Assembly (NCBI GenBank): GCA_964630785.1
Contig: CAZVZG010000015.1
Span: forward strand, 58,348-122,347
Length of the DNA: 64,000 bases
From: JADLCX01 sp964630785
GTDB taxonomy: Bacteria; Planctomycetota; Phycisphaerae; Phycisphaerales; UBA1924
Direction of reading: 5' to 3'
A program made the position numbers and the translations under genes. Shown piece after piece: positions 33,389 through 42,193 of the stretch (its first letter is position 1; the number at the start of each line of letters is the position of its first letter). A model generated the notes under the pieces. It saw nothing but the letters and a program-made list of their open reading frames with translations, was not told the origin of the DNA and searched no databases.

Positions 33389-35410
33389 CTACTGTCCTGA
33401 ATACATGGCCAGTTCGCGCCGGCGGAAGACGGCGACGGCGATCCCGTAGAGCAGCAGGGTGAGGAGTCCGAGCACGATGGCGGCGAGGCCCACGGTTGTC
33501 CAGGGGATCACCCGGCCCTCGACGAGGTTGGCGGTGGGGCGCAGCGACGAGTAGAAATGGAACGCCCGCGAGATCGGCACGGCGATGGCCCGCACCGCCA
33601 CGCGGAAGAAGTCGATCTGGCCATTATCTGTCGTCGAGGCGTAGTACTCGAGCGAGTCGTAGAGGTACTTGGCGCTCTCGGCGATGAGGAACGTGCCGAA
33701 CGCGACCAGGCTCGCCACGGCGAATGAGAGGAACGTCGCGGCGCACACCGCCACCATCGCCAGGAACGCCAGCTTCATCCACAGCACGACCACCACTCGC
33801 AGATAGTTGGCCTGGTAACCGCCAACCGGGAAATAGACCTCCAGACCGTCGGGCGGGAAGGACATGGTGTCCTTGTTCTTCCATTGATCCGGGGGCGCGC
33901 CGTCGGCGAACTGGTAGTAGTCGCCGTTGAGCACCCGCAGCTCGAGTTTGCCCTTGCTGTCGATCGATGCCGGCGAGACGTTCAGCGTCATCATCTGGCC
34001 CAGCGGCACCACCTGCACCACCGGGGCGGCGTTGGGCAGGCCGAACGTGACGCGGTGCACGACCTTGGGATCGTTGGCGCCGACGTCCACCTTGTAGCGG
34101 AGCGTGAGGGGCGACCCGGACTCCTTGGCCGCCAGAAGCCCCTTGAACTCGAAGATCTTGGCGTCGCCGCCGCCGATGGCGTAGAACTGGGCCCGGCGCT
34201 CTTCCCGATAGTCGTTGAGCAGTTTGGCCCTGGCCGCGTCGGTGTCCCGGAAGTTCTCGTCGGTCTTGCTGGCCTTGACCACCCGCTCCTGGATTTCCTT
34301 GGCGACGGCCTGCGGATCGAGCTCGGGCAACTGGGGACGGACCGAGTCGCGCGCGGTGAGCACCTGCGACTCGAGGATAAGGCGATCTTCGGTGATGAGC
34401 GTGTCGCCGGAGCGGTCGGCGGGCACATAGGGGCGGACCTCGCCGATGGCGGTCTGGTCGCTCAGGTATTCGGTGAAGAGAAACACGCCGCTGGTGCTCA
34501 CGGCCAGCAGCACGGCCGCCACGCCGACCACGCCGAGCCACTTGCCCAGGATGTACTGCCACGGGGCGACCGGCTTGGTCATGGTCTGCCAGATGACCCG
34601 GTCGCGCTGCTCAAAGGTGACGCTCGACACCGCCAGGAAGAGCACCAGGATCGCGATGATCCAGAACGAGCCGCCCGTGCCGTACTGCAGGAAGCTCTGC
34701 ACGCGGTAGCGCAGCGGCGTGGACGCGTCGAGCATCCCCGGCAGCGCGGCCAGGGCGAAGAGCAGCAGCACGATGAAGATCAGCGAGACCTTGATCCGCA
34801 CCGCCTCGTTCACCACGTTGCGAGCGATCGCCACCACGGGCGTCGGGCTCGAGAAGAGCACCCGCAGCAACTCCATGAGGATGACGAACGAGAGCGCCAG
34901 CGAACCCAGCGCGGCGATGAACCATCCCGCGTCGGCCCAGCGCCCGGCGCCGTAGCGGACCAGCAGTTGCGACACCAGCCCCGGGCCGATCAGGATGCCC
35001 AGCACCGTCAGCGCCTGCCCGAGCCAGATGACCCCGAGCGCGAGCCCCGCGATGATCGCCGCGCCCATCGCCACGGCCGTGGGGTCGGTCTTGGCCTCCA
35101 ACATACGGTTGAGCGCCTTGACGGTCGCCTCCGCGGCGGTCTTCTGGGCCTCGCGATAGGCTTTGATCTGGGCCGCCTCGGCCTTTTCGGCGTCGGTCGC
35201 GTCGGGCTTGACGGTCTCCTCGGGCAGGGGCTGGGCCGAGGGGCTCTCGACCGCCCGAAAGGCCTGGTCCTTGCGCTCGGCTTGCATGCGCACCGCGTGC
35301 ACGGTTACCACCGTGATCGCCAGCGCGAGCACGAGAATCGACGCGCCCACCTTGAACCAGAAGGCCCGCTGCACGCGGTTGAGTCGATCGAGCACGGCGC
35401 CGATCTTCAC
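33389..35410 (-). CDS. ABC-2-type transporter permease with large soluble insert
   Basis: A 673-residue membrane protein. A membrane segment near 22-40, a charged coiled stretch (about 45-110), several segments between 110 and 315 including 'VSLIFIVLLLFALAALPGML', a soluble region of about 230 residues (about 315-545) and a final set of segments from 'LWMKLAFLAMVAV' to the end. 'QTMTKPVAPWQYILGKWLGV' (about 282-301) is the ABC-2 permease motif seen in export permeases such as NosY/YhfK-type. It overlaps the ATPase gene by four bases (35407-35410), so the two form one transporter. The insert probably faces the exterior and may bind substrate. Confidence 0.82.
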   Translation of the reverse strand: MKIGAVLDRLNRVQRAFWFKVGASILVLALAITVVTVHAVRMQAERKDQAFRAVESPSAQPLPEETVKPDATDAEKAEAAQIKAYREAQKTAAEATVKALNRMLEAKTDPTAVAMGAAIIAGLALGVIWLGQALTVLGILIGPGLVSQLLVRYGAGRWADAGWFIAALGSLALSFVILMELLRVLFSSPTPVVAIARNVVNEAVRIKVSLIFIVLLLFALAALPGMLDASTPLRYRVQSFLQYGTGGSFWIIAILVLFLAVSSVTFEQRDRVIWQTMTKPVAPWQYILGKWLGVVGVAAVLLAVSTSGVFLFTEYLSDQTAIGEVRPYVPADRSGDTLITEDRLILESQVLTARDSVRPQLPELDPQAVAKEIQERVVKASKTDENFRDTDAARAKLLNDYREERRAQFYAIGGGDAKIFEFKGLLAAKESGSPLTLRYKVDVGANDPKVVHRVTFGLPNAAPVVQVVPLGQMMTLNVSPASIDSKGKLELRVLNGDYYQFADGAPPDQWKNKDTMSFPPDGLEVYFPVGGYQANYLRVVVVLWMKLAFLAMVAVCAATFLSFAVASLVAFGTFLIAESAKYLYDSLEYYASTTDNGQIDFFRVAVRAIAVPISRAFHFYSSLRPTANLVEGRVIPWTTVGLAAIVLGLLTLLLYGIAVAVFRRRELAMYSGQ

Positions 35411-36708
35411 GGCTTGCGGCCTCCCGGCGGCGGATTCCCGGCGCCGTCGTCGCCGCCCATGAGCGAGTCGAGCACGCGCATGTCCACGTCCGCCGGGGGC
35501 GGCGGCGCGGCGGTGGGCCTGGCGGCACGTGTGGGACTCGCGGGCTGAGCGGGCGACTCATCCTTGTGCAGGAGCCCCGCCAGCACGTCGTCGTCCGGCC
35601 CCGACTTCGGCGTCGCGGACGCGGCCGGCGTCGCCGCGGGGCCTCCCGCGGGGGCGTCTGACGTCTTTCCCGCGTCGACCAGCGAGCTGATCAGCTCGTC
35701 GCCCGCGGGCTCGGCCCGGAGGAACGCGGCCGTGTGCCCGCCGAGCTGGGCGCCGAAGGTCTCGACCTTGGCCGCTCGCGCACGCTCGACGATGTCGATG
35801 AACAGCTCCTCCAGCTTCTGGCGGGGGTGCGAGACCCGGGTGATCGCCTTGGCCCCGTGGGTGCGTTCGCGGATGAGCTCGTCGATGCGGCTGATGGTCG
35901 CGTCGTCTAGGTCTTCGGTCTCGATGGTGGTCTTGTCGCGGGATTCGAGCAGCTCGTCGCACGTCCCCTCGGCCTGCACCTTGCCGCCGTAGAGGATCAC
36001 CATGCGATCGACGCAGTCCTCGACGTCGGCGAGCAGGTGGCTGGAGAGCAGCACGGTCTTGCCGCGACGGCCGAGCTCGAGGATCAGGTCCTTGATCTGG
36101 CGCGTGCCGATCGGGTCCAGGCCGGTGGTCGGCTCGTCGAGGATGAGCAGTTCGGGGTCGTTGATGAGGGCCTGAGCGATGCCGATGCGGCGCTGCATGC
36201 CCTTGGAGTACTCGCGGACGGGCCGGAACTGCACGCTCGTGAGCCCGACCATGTCGAGCAGCTCGTCGATGCGGCGAGTGCGGACCTCGGACCCGAGCCC
36301 GAAGAGCTTGCCGTAATAGTCGAGCGTCTCGCGGGCGTCGAGGAACGGGTAGAGGTACGACTCCTCGGGCAGGTAGCCGATGCGCTTCTTGATCCCCACG
36401 TCGCTGGGCAGGCCGCCGAAGACCGAGACCCGGCCCGAGGTCTTGTGCAGCAGGCCGAGGATGATCTTGATGGTCGTGGACTTGCCCGACCCGTTGGGCC
36501 CGAGCAGGCCGAAGATCTCACCGCGGCGGATCTCGAAGGTCACGTCCTCGACGGCCCGCACCCTCGCCCGCATCCAGAAATCGCGGAATGTTTTGAACAG
36601 GTGCTGCACCACCACGACGTTGTCGCCGGCGGGGGGGGGTGGGGCGGGGCGCGACCCGGGTCGGGATAAAGCGGCGTGGGTGGCGGGCGTGGGTTGAACT
36701 TCGACCAT
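35407..36708 (-). CDS. ABC transporter ATP-binding protein
   Basis: A 433-residue ATPase. Walker A is 'GLLGPNGSGKSTTIKIILGL' (about 72-91), the signature is 'YSKGMQRRIGIAQAL' (about 163-177), Walker B 'ELLILDEPTTGLDP' (about 182-195), and the switch His is in 'VLLSSHLLADVEDC' (about 214-227). This is the CcmA/NatA-type subfamily used for ABC-2 exporters. Residues ~330-433 are a Pro/Ala-rich tail of unknown role. It precedes and overlaps the permease gene, and may also serve the related permease encoded divergently at 42194-43558, which has no ATPase of its own nearby. Confidence 0.92.
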   Translation of the reverse strand: MVEVQPTPATHAALSRPGSRPAPPPPAGDNVVVVQHLFKTFRDFWMRARVRAVEDVTFEIRRGEIFGLLGPNGSGKSTTIKIILGLLHKTSGRVSVFGGLPSDVGIKKRIGYLPEESYLYPFLDARETLDYYGKLFGLGSEVRTRRIDELLDMVGLTSVQFRPVREYSKGMQRRIGIAQALINDPELLILDEPTTGLDPIGTRQIKDLILELGRRGKTVLLSSHLLADVEDCVDRMVILYGGKVQAEGTCDELLESRDKTTIETEDLDDATISRIDELIRERTHGAKAITRVSHPRQKLEELFIDIVERARAAKVETFGAQLGGHTAAFLRAEPAGDELISSLVDAGKTSDAPAGGPAATPAASATPKSGPDDDVLAGLLHKDESPAQPASPTRAARPTAAPPPPADVDMRVLDSLMGGDDGAGNPPPGGRKP

Positions 36709-36788
36709 GAACCGCGTTCCTGGGCCGCGCCGCGGCGGGAGGTTGAGGAGGGGGGGAGAAAGAGGGGAGAAGCGGATGCGGGGGAAGT

Positions 36789-38300
36789 TTATTGCTCGCG
36801 GGTCCGGCTCTCGGCGTTCATGCGTTCTTCGAAGCGGGCGCGGTTTCGCTGGAGCTCGCGGGCTTTCTGGGCCTTCTCGTTCTCGGCCCGGATGAGCTTC
36901 TGCTCGATGTCGCGGGCGACCGCCGGGTCCTTGTTGATGAGCAGCACCTGGCGGGCGACGTCGGGCGGGAGGTAGATCGCCTGCGTGGTGTCGGCGCCGA
37001 GGAACGTGCTGTACGCGTCGGCCCAGTCGTTGTAGATCATCACCAGGGGGTTGGACTTGAACAGCGTGCGCTTGGCGTCGAACAGGTCGGCGCTCGACTT
37101 GGCCCGGTTGACCACGCTGGTGCGGTACTGCGTCGCGTCGTCGATGATCCGGCTGACGTCGCCCGACACCCGCGTCGCGTCCGCCCCCTCCCCCCCCGCC
37201 CCCTCGATCTGCACGGGCTGGCGCTGCATGACCTTGTCGATCGTGTCGAGCGTCTGCGCGGCCCGGTCGCGTTGGCTCTGCGCGAGTTCGTGGTCGTAGC
37301 GGTCGATGAGCGTCAGCAGCGTGGATGCGGCCGTGCCCGCGGCCTCGGTGAGCTTGTCGTTGCGGTAGTTCCGGGCCTCTTCAAGGGCCTTGCCGGCCTG
37401 GGTCGTGGCCGCGGCGACGTCCTGGAACGCCTTCATCACGTTGCGGGGCGGCATGACCACGTTCATCGTGAGCGAAGTGATCTGGATGCCCGACTCCATC
37501 TCGTCGAGGGCCTTCTGCGCCACGTCGCGGGCGATCGTCTCGACCTTGCTCAATCCCGACTGCGCCGACGAGTCGCTCTGCTTCTTGAGCAGATCGTCGA
37601 TCGGCAGGCTCGCGGCGGCCTGAACGATGCCCCGGCAGGCCGCGGCCTCAACAATCTCGGCCTCGTTGTCCGGGTTGATGTTCTGAGCGTTCTTGGCCGC
37701 CTCGACGCGCTGATAGGTCACCGACCATCGCGCGTGCGCGATGTTCCCATCGGCGGTGAGCAACTGGCCGTCGGCGTCGGGGTCGAGCGAGTCGGAGCCG
37801 CCGGCCAGCGACGACACGCCCTTGTCCTTGTCCACCAACATCCTCTCCTCCGGCTCGGAGAGGTGGGGGAAGAACTGGTTCTTGATCTCCTCGGTCTGGA
37901 GGCCGGTCTGAACCTTGACCAGTTGGCCGAAGGGTGCGGGCAGGCTGAACTGAAACCCCGGGGGCAGGTTCGACGCAACGACGCGTCCGAACAGCAGGCG
38001 GATGCCCTTTTCGGATTCCTTCACCGTCTGGAACCCGCTGAGTAGGTAGAGCACGACGAGCACGACCATCGCCGCTTGCAAAAGGCGGAAGGTGACCCGC
38101 AGCGCGTCGGCGAGCGATTTGGTCGCGGGGTCGAGGCTGGCGGCCTCGCCCTGATCGCCCTCGCCGCGGCGCAACGCCACGGAGGCGTTGCCGCGACGGC
38201 GCGGCGACGTCAGAGGGGGTGGGGATGATCCACTGTCTTCCGGCGGGAGGTCGAGCCCCTCGGGAAGGTCGCCAGTTGGGGGAATTCCGGCGCTGCTCAC
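36789..38300 (-). CDS. HflK-like SPFH/band-7 protein
   Basis: A 503-residue protein with a disordered N-terminal ~60 residues, one membrane segment (about 74-93, 'QAAMVVLVVLYLLSGFQTVK') and an SPFH domain starting at 'ESEKGIRLLFGRVVASNLPP'. A long coiled-coil follows (about 300-360, 'AGKALEEARNYRNDKLTEAA'), and a charged C-terminal helix. The order matches HflK, which in E. coli encloses FtsH with HflC. The GTG at 38300 overlaps the stop of the HflC-like gene (GTGA), so the two are coupled. Unlike E. coli, the HflC-like gene comes first. It is followed after 80 bases by the ABC ATPase gene. Confidence 0.83.
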   Translation of the reverse strand: MSSAGIPPTGDLPEGLDLPPEDSGSSPPPLTSPRRRGNASVALRRGEGDQGEAASLDPATKSLADALRVTFRLLQAAMVVLVVLYLLSGFQTVKESEKGIRLLFGRVVASNLPPGFQFSLPAPFGQLVKVQTGLQTEEIKNQFFPHLSEPEERMLVDKDKGVSSLAGGSDSLDPDADGQLLTADGNIAHARWSVTYQRVEAAKNAQNINPDNEAEIVEAAACRGIVQAAASLPIDDLLKKQSDSSAQSGLSKVETIARDVAQKALDEMESGIQITSLTMNVVMPPRNVMKAFQDVAAATTQAGKALEEARNYRNDKLTEAAGTAASTLLTLIDRYDHELAQSQRDRAAQTLDTIDKVMQRQPVQIEGAGGEGADATRVSGDVSRIIDDATQYRTSVVNRAKSSADLFDAKRTLFKSNPLVMIYNDWADAYSTFLGADTTQAIYLPPDVARQVLLINKDPAVARDIEQKLIRAENEKAQKARELQRNRARFEERMNAESRTREQ

Positions 38301-39325
38301 CGATGGCCCTCCTTCCCGGTCGGCTCGGCCGCGGCCGGCTTGTCGGCGATCACGGGGGGCTTGACGTTCTCGACGTCGGCGCTGGACGGGCCGGGGATCT
38401 CGCCGGCCTTGAGGCCCCTAAGGGCGTCGGGCCGGAGGAGTTCGAGCCCGGGCTGGTTGGTCGGGAGCACGATGGTCGTGCGCCCGCCGATGGCCTCGGA
38501 CATGAACTTCATCTGGCGGAGGAACACCGCCAGTTTGGGTTCAACGTTGAGCTTCTTGATCCACTCCGCGGCTTCGATGTCGCCCTGGCCGCGGATGCTC
38601 TCGGCGAGTTGTTCGGCGAAGCTGCGGATCTTCTTGGCCGCGGCGTCCGCGCCCGAGCGGAGGGCCTCGGCCTGGGCCTGGCCCTCGCTGACGGCCTTGT
38701 TGGCGATTCGCTGCCGCTCGGCGTTCATGCGAGTGAACACGTCGCGGGTGGGGTTCTGGGGCAGGCCCATGCGGACGACGCCCACGCTCATGGCCTCGAC
38801 GCCGAAGTCGGCCAGCGCGCCGTCGGCGCTGGCGCTCTGGTCGAGGTTTTCCATCACCCGCTTCTCGAGCTCGGGGATGCGGCTGCCCTTCTCGTCGCTG
38901 CTGAAGAGCTCGCCGAAGCGGAACCGGCTGACCTCACCCAGCGCCGAGCGCAGTTTGCCCTTGAGGACCTTTTCGGCCTCTGCGTAGTGGTCTCTGGACG
39001 ATTCGCCCGCCGAGGAGAAGCTCCGGAAGAACTTCAGCGGGTCCTTCACGCGCCACGTCAGGTAGGCGGTGACGAGGATCGGCGAGTCGTCCGCCGTCAC
39101 CTGCGTCTCCTGGTTCGATTCCAGGTACCGCGCCCGGGAGTCGTACTTGGTCACCTGCTGGACATACGGGATCTTGAACCGCAGGCCCGGCGTGGTGATG
39201 ACCGAGCTCTCGTCGGCCCGCCCGAAGGTGGTCACGACCGCCTTCTCGGTGAAGCGGACCGTGTACGTGACCATGAAGGCCAGGAACACGGCCACGATCA
39301 GGACGATGATGAGAATCCTCTGCAC
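38297..39325 (-). CDS. HflC-like SPFH/band-7 protein
   Basis: A 342-residue protein with an N-terminal membrane segment (about 3-21, 'RILIIVLIVAVFLAFMVTY') and SPFH domain: 'TEKAVVTTFGRADESSVITT', 'PGLRFKIPYVQQVTKYDSRA', 'TADDSPILVTAYLTWRVKDP'. The coiled-coil near 200-250 has 'MNAERQRIANKAVSEGQAQA', very like the HflC 'R(A/M)..ER...A...R..G' pattern. With the HflK-like partner it should form a membrane cage that modulates a protease such as FtsH or other partners. Start is GTG 39325 with GGAG six bases upstream. A run of 19 C on the coding strand lies 33-51 bases before the start. Confidence 0.88.
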   Translation of the reverse strand: MQRILIIVLIVAVFLAFMVTYTVRFTEKAVVTTFGRADESSVITTPGLRFKIPYVQQVTKYDSRARYLESNQETQVTADDSPILVTAYLTWRVKDPLKFFRSFSSAGESSRDHYAEAEKVLKGKLRSALGEVSRFRFGELFSSDEKGSRIPELEKRVMENLDQSASADGALADFGVEAMSVGVVRMGLPQNPTRDVFTRMNAERQRIANKAVSEGQAQAEALRSGADAAAKKIRSFAEQLAESIRGQGDIEAAEWIKKLNVEPKLAVFLRQMKFMSEAIGGRTTIVLPTNQPGLELLRPDALRGLKAGEIPGPSSADVENVKPPVIADKPAAAEPTGKEGHR

Positions 39326-39357
39326 TGTTGACTCCGAATCTCGTCGTCGCGGCGGCC

Positions 39358-39376
39358 GGGGGGGGGGGGGGGGGGG
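39358..39376 (+). repeat. Run of 19 G (C on the coding strand) before the HflC-like gene
   Basis: Nineteen uninterrupted G residues (39358-39376) lie between the stop of the multi-spanning SPFH gene and the start of the HflC-like gene. Such tracts slip in replication and in sequencing, so the length should be taken as approximate. On the transcribed side it sits in the likely leader or promoter of the HflC-like gene and could alter expression as its length changes. Confidence 0.8.
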
Positions 39377-39454
39377 CCGCCGCGTGTTTGCTCAAAGAGA
39401 CCTTCCGACTCCGGACATTCCGCCGATGCTTCGTTCGCCTGCTTGTTCGCGCCG

Positions 39455-41557
39455 CTACTGCTCGTCCGGCTTCTTGCCCTCATCGAACAAGTTGCCGGAC
39501 GCGGCCGTGTCGGACACGTCGGTCCTGACCTCCAGGTTCGCCTGGCCCGACACGACGTACACGCGTGCCCTCTTGAAGATGTCGGTGAGCGTGTCGAAGT
39601 AGACCTGGGCCAGATAAACTGACGGTGCCGCGCGGAACGAGGCGACCTGGCCCGTCGATCGCTCCGCCTTGCCGCGGGCGGTCATGTGCTTGGTCCAGCG
39701 GTCGGCCTTGGCCGCGGCGAGCTTCGAGGCCGCTTCGCCCTGGGCCTTGGCAAGCAGTTCCTCGGCCTTGAGTTGGAGCTCAGACCGCTGGGGCGATGGC
39801 GCCGCGGCGACCGCGTCGATCGCTTCAACGAGTTCATGGGCCATCTCGACGCTGCCGGCCACCTTGATGAGCGTCTGGTTGGCCTCCATCATGCCGTTCT
39901 CGATCGAGCCCTGACGCTTCTGGATGCTCTGGGCCACGCTCTCGAACATCTCGGCGGTGTCTTTGGGCGGGTGTACCCCCTCGATACCCACGAACAGCAC
40001 GCGGACGCCGCAGTCCATCGATTCCAGCTTCGCGCCCACCCGCTCCTGAAGCACACGCGAGATTTCCGGCCGGGCGTCGCCCAGCACGTCCTCCACCGTC
40101 CGGGTCGCGAGGTACTTGAACACCTCACGCCGGCCCACGGCTCGGATGATCTCCTCGCGCTGGTCCGGCGCGGCCAACATCTCGTACTTGGCCAGGTCGG
40201 TCACCTCGAAGCGCAGCGGCACCTCCGCCGACACCAACGACACGTCCCGCCCCCCACTCCCACCACCGGACTTCAGTCTCGGAGCGGGCTCGGTCGCCGC
40301 TTTCTCGCGTTCCATCTCCCGGCCGGCCTCGATGTCGGCCGCCGAGGGACGCACGACAAAGAACGTTTCCGTCACGCCGTGGTCGTTGGTCCAGAGGATG
40401 GACTTCTTGACCTTGGGTTGATCGCCGCCCAGGTCCACCCGGCGCACCGTCGTAGCGTCGAACCGCTCGATCGTTTCGAGAGGCCAGGGCAGTTTCAGGT
40501 ACGGCCCCGGGCCGAGGGGCGCGCCCACCCGCGCCCCGAACCGCACGCGCAGGCCCTGCTCGTTGGGCTGGACGATGCCGATGCTCGTGAGCCCCCAGAT
40601 CACCGCCAGACCCACGATGACCAGCACCGTGAGCGAGCGTGTGAGCAACTGGTAGAACCAGCTCCCCGTGACGTCGAACCCGAACTGGTAGTTGATCGCT
40701 CCGCCGATCGATTCGGCGATGCGGTCAGGGGCCGCGACGAACCCGAGCACCCGCGACTCGAACGCCGGTTTGGGGATCTCCCCCGGCCGTCGCGGTCGGT
40801 ACAGCCCGAGCAGGAAGTTCAGCACGGTCTCGGCCGCGATCAGCAGCATCAGCACCGGGAACGCGATCAGCAGGTACTTGGCGATGTAGTCGGGCCCAAA
40901 GTAATCGACGAACTGGCCGACGGCGATCGCCAGTCCGACCAGCGCGGCCGCGACCGACTGGGCCGCGCCGGCCCGCAGGTTCGCCCACGGTCCCTGCTTG
41001 GCCATTCCCGAGACATACCGGGCGAAGATGAACCCGACGAAGGCCATGGTCAGGCCGATCGAGATCGCCCAGCCCTGCGCCGTTTGATCCAGGCTCTTGA
41101 ACGCGACCTTGTTGACGCTCTCGGCGTTCGCAAGCGGGTCGACTGAGATGATGCTCAGGCCGCGGTTGAGCTGCCAGATGCCGATCCCCGTGAGCAGCGC
41201 CGCGAAGAGCAGGCTGGTGATCGGAACCAGCCACTTGTGCATCGAGGCCAGTCGCCGGGCGGCGACCAGGAGCTCGTCGCCCCGTTCGCCGAACACGCTG
41301 GATTCGCGGGCCCCGGCCGCGGCCATGGCCTCCGACTCCATCGCCTCCAGCCGCTCGCGCCGGTGCTGGTCGAAGACGATCGCGAGCGTGATCCAAACGA
41401 GCGAGCCGGACAGCACCAGGAACGAGCCCGCCATCCCGGCCCGGTCGGCGAGGATGAAGCTGTAGATCAGCAGCACCAGCCCCATGACCAGTTGCAGCGC
41501 CAAGCCCAGGAGCGAAACGCCCGCGGCACGCTTGAAGGTGAGATGGTCGGCCTTCAT
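39455..41557 (-). CDS. Multi-spanning membrane protein fused to an HflK-like SPFH domain
   Basis: A 700-residue protein. The N-terminal ~315 residues hold about seven or eight membrane segments, including 'ALQLVMGLVLLIYSFILADR' (about 20-39), 'ITSLLFAALLTGIGIWQL' and 'YLLIAFPVLMLLIAAETVLN'. After a final segment ('LTVLVIVGLAVIWGLTSIGI', about 300-319), an HflK-type SPFH domain starts with 'VQPNEQGLRVRFGARVG'. A coiled coil lies near 570-640. The C-terminal 'VYLAQVYFDTLTDIFKRARV' is the standard HflK ending. Typical HflK has a single membrane segment, so the N-terminal part is an addition. It begins the run of six co-oriented genes; the start is ATG 41557. Confidence 0.84.
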   Translation of the reverse strand: MKADHLTFKRAAGVSLLGLALQLVMGLVLLIYSFILADRAGMAGSFLVLSGSLVWITLAIVFDQHRRERLEAMESEAMAAAGARESSVFGERGDELLVAARRLASMHKWLVPITSLLFAALLTGIGIWQLNRGLSIISVDPLANAESVNKVAFKSLDQTAQGWAISIGLTMAFVGFIFARYVSGMAKQGPWANLRAGAAQSVAAALVGLAIAVGQFVDYFGPDYIAKYLLIAFPVLMLLIAAETVLNFLLGLYRPRRPGEIPKPAFESRVLGFVAAPDRIAESIGGAINYQFGFDVTGSWFYQLLTRSLTVLVIVGLAVIWGLTSIGIVQPNEQGLRVRFGARVGAPLGPGPYLKLPWPLETIERFDATTVRRVDLGGDQPKVKKSILWTNDHGVTETFFVVRPSAADIEAGREMEREKAATEPAPRLKSGGGSGGRDVSLVSAEVPLRFEVTDLAKYEMLAAPDQREEIIRAVGRREVFKYLATRTVEDVLGDARPEISRVLQERVGAKLESMDCGVRVLFVGIEGVHPPKDTAEMFESVAQSIQKRQGSIENGMMEANQTLIKVAGSVEMAHELVEAIDAVAAAPSPQRSELQLKAEELLAKAQGEAASKLAAAKADRWTKHMTARGKAERSTGQVASFRAAPSVYLAQVYFDTLTDIFKRARVYVVSGQANLEVRTDVSDTAASGNLFDEGKKPDEQ

Positions 41558-42193
41558 GCGACTCCCATGATCGCGCCGGGCGGAATCGCCCGGAGGTCAG
41601 ACTCACCCCCCCAACCCCAACCCCCTCGTACCCCCGCGCCCGACCCCATTCCACCGGCCGTCCGTGTGCCCCGACCGCCGCGCCGGGGCGACCCGGTCGG
41701 GCCGGGATTGTCCGCCCGCGTGCGGGGTCTGTCCACCCGGGGGAGGAACCACACCGGCGAATCCGGTCGATCCGATGCGCAAACCTCGCGCGTCGAACCG
41801 GAGCCGACGGCGCGGCCGCACGCGCTCACAACTTGTCCGGGCGACCAGCCCGGTCCCTCTCACCTCCGTCCCCTAAAGAAGCCGGGGACGTGCCCGTTCG
41901 GGCGGGACGCGCAGGCCAGAGTCAGAACATTCTTTGGACCACGAACCGGGTCCGGAACCAACCAGTACGTTGAACTACGGGCCCCCCTCCGCTATGTTCG
42001 TGCCCCGGAGAGATTTTTTCCGGTCGTACCCCCGGGTGGGGGTCGGTTTCTCTCGCCCCGCGATTTTCATCGCAGACCATCCCCGAACGAGTCCAGACCA
42101 TCCGACGGCGTCTCCGTCGCTCGGCCCGCTCGCCCGCAACTCCCCCTTTCCGATTCCCCCCTCCCCGATTCCTCCCGCCCGCTCCCCACCCTC
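41558..42193. other. Divergent intergenic region with a promoter
   Basis: A 636-base gap between the multi-spanning SPFH gene and the second ABC permease. It is rich in C and T on the plus strand. It holds the promoter at 41970-41998. I see no RNA gene, repeat family or supported coding sequence. The promoter for the leftward run of six genes must also be here but is not evident. Confidence 0.55.
41970..41998 (+). promoter_or_regulatory. Sigma-70-type promoter for the permease at 42194
   Basis: TTGAAC at 41970-41975 and TATGTT at 41993-41998 are separated by exactly 17 bases. Both are close to the TTGACA/TATAAT consensus. The predicted start near 42005 gives a leader of about 190 bases before the ATG at 42194, long enough for post-transcriptional control. 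Confidence 0.6.
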
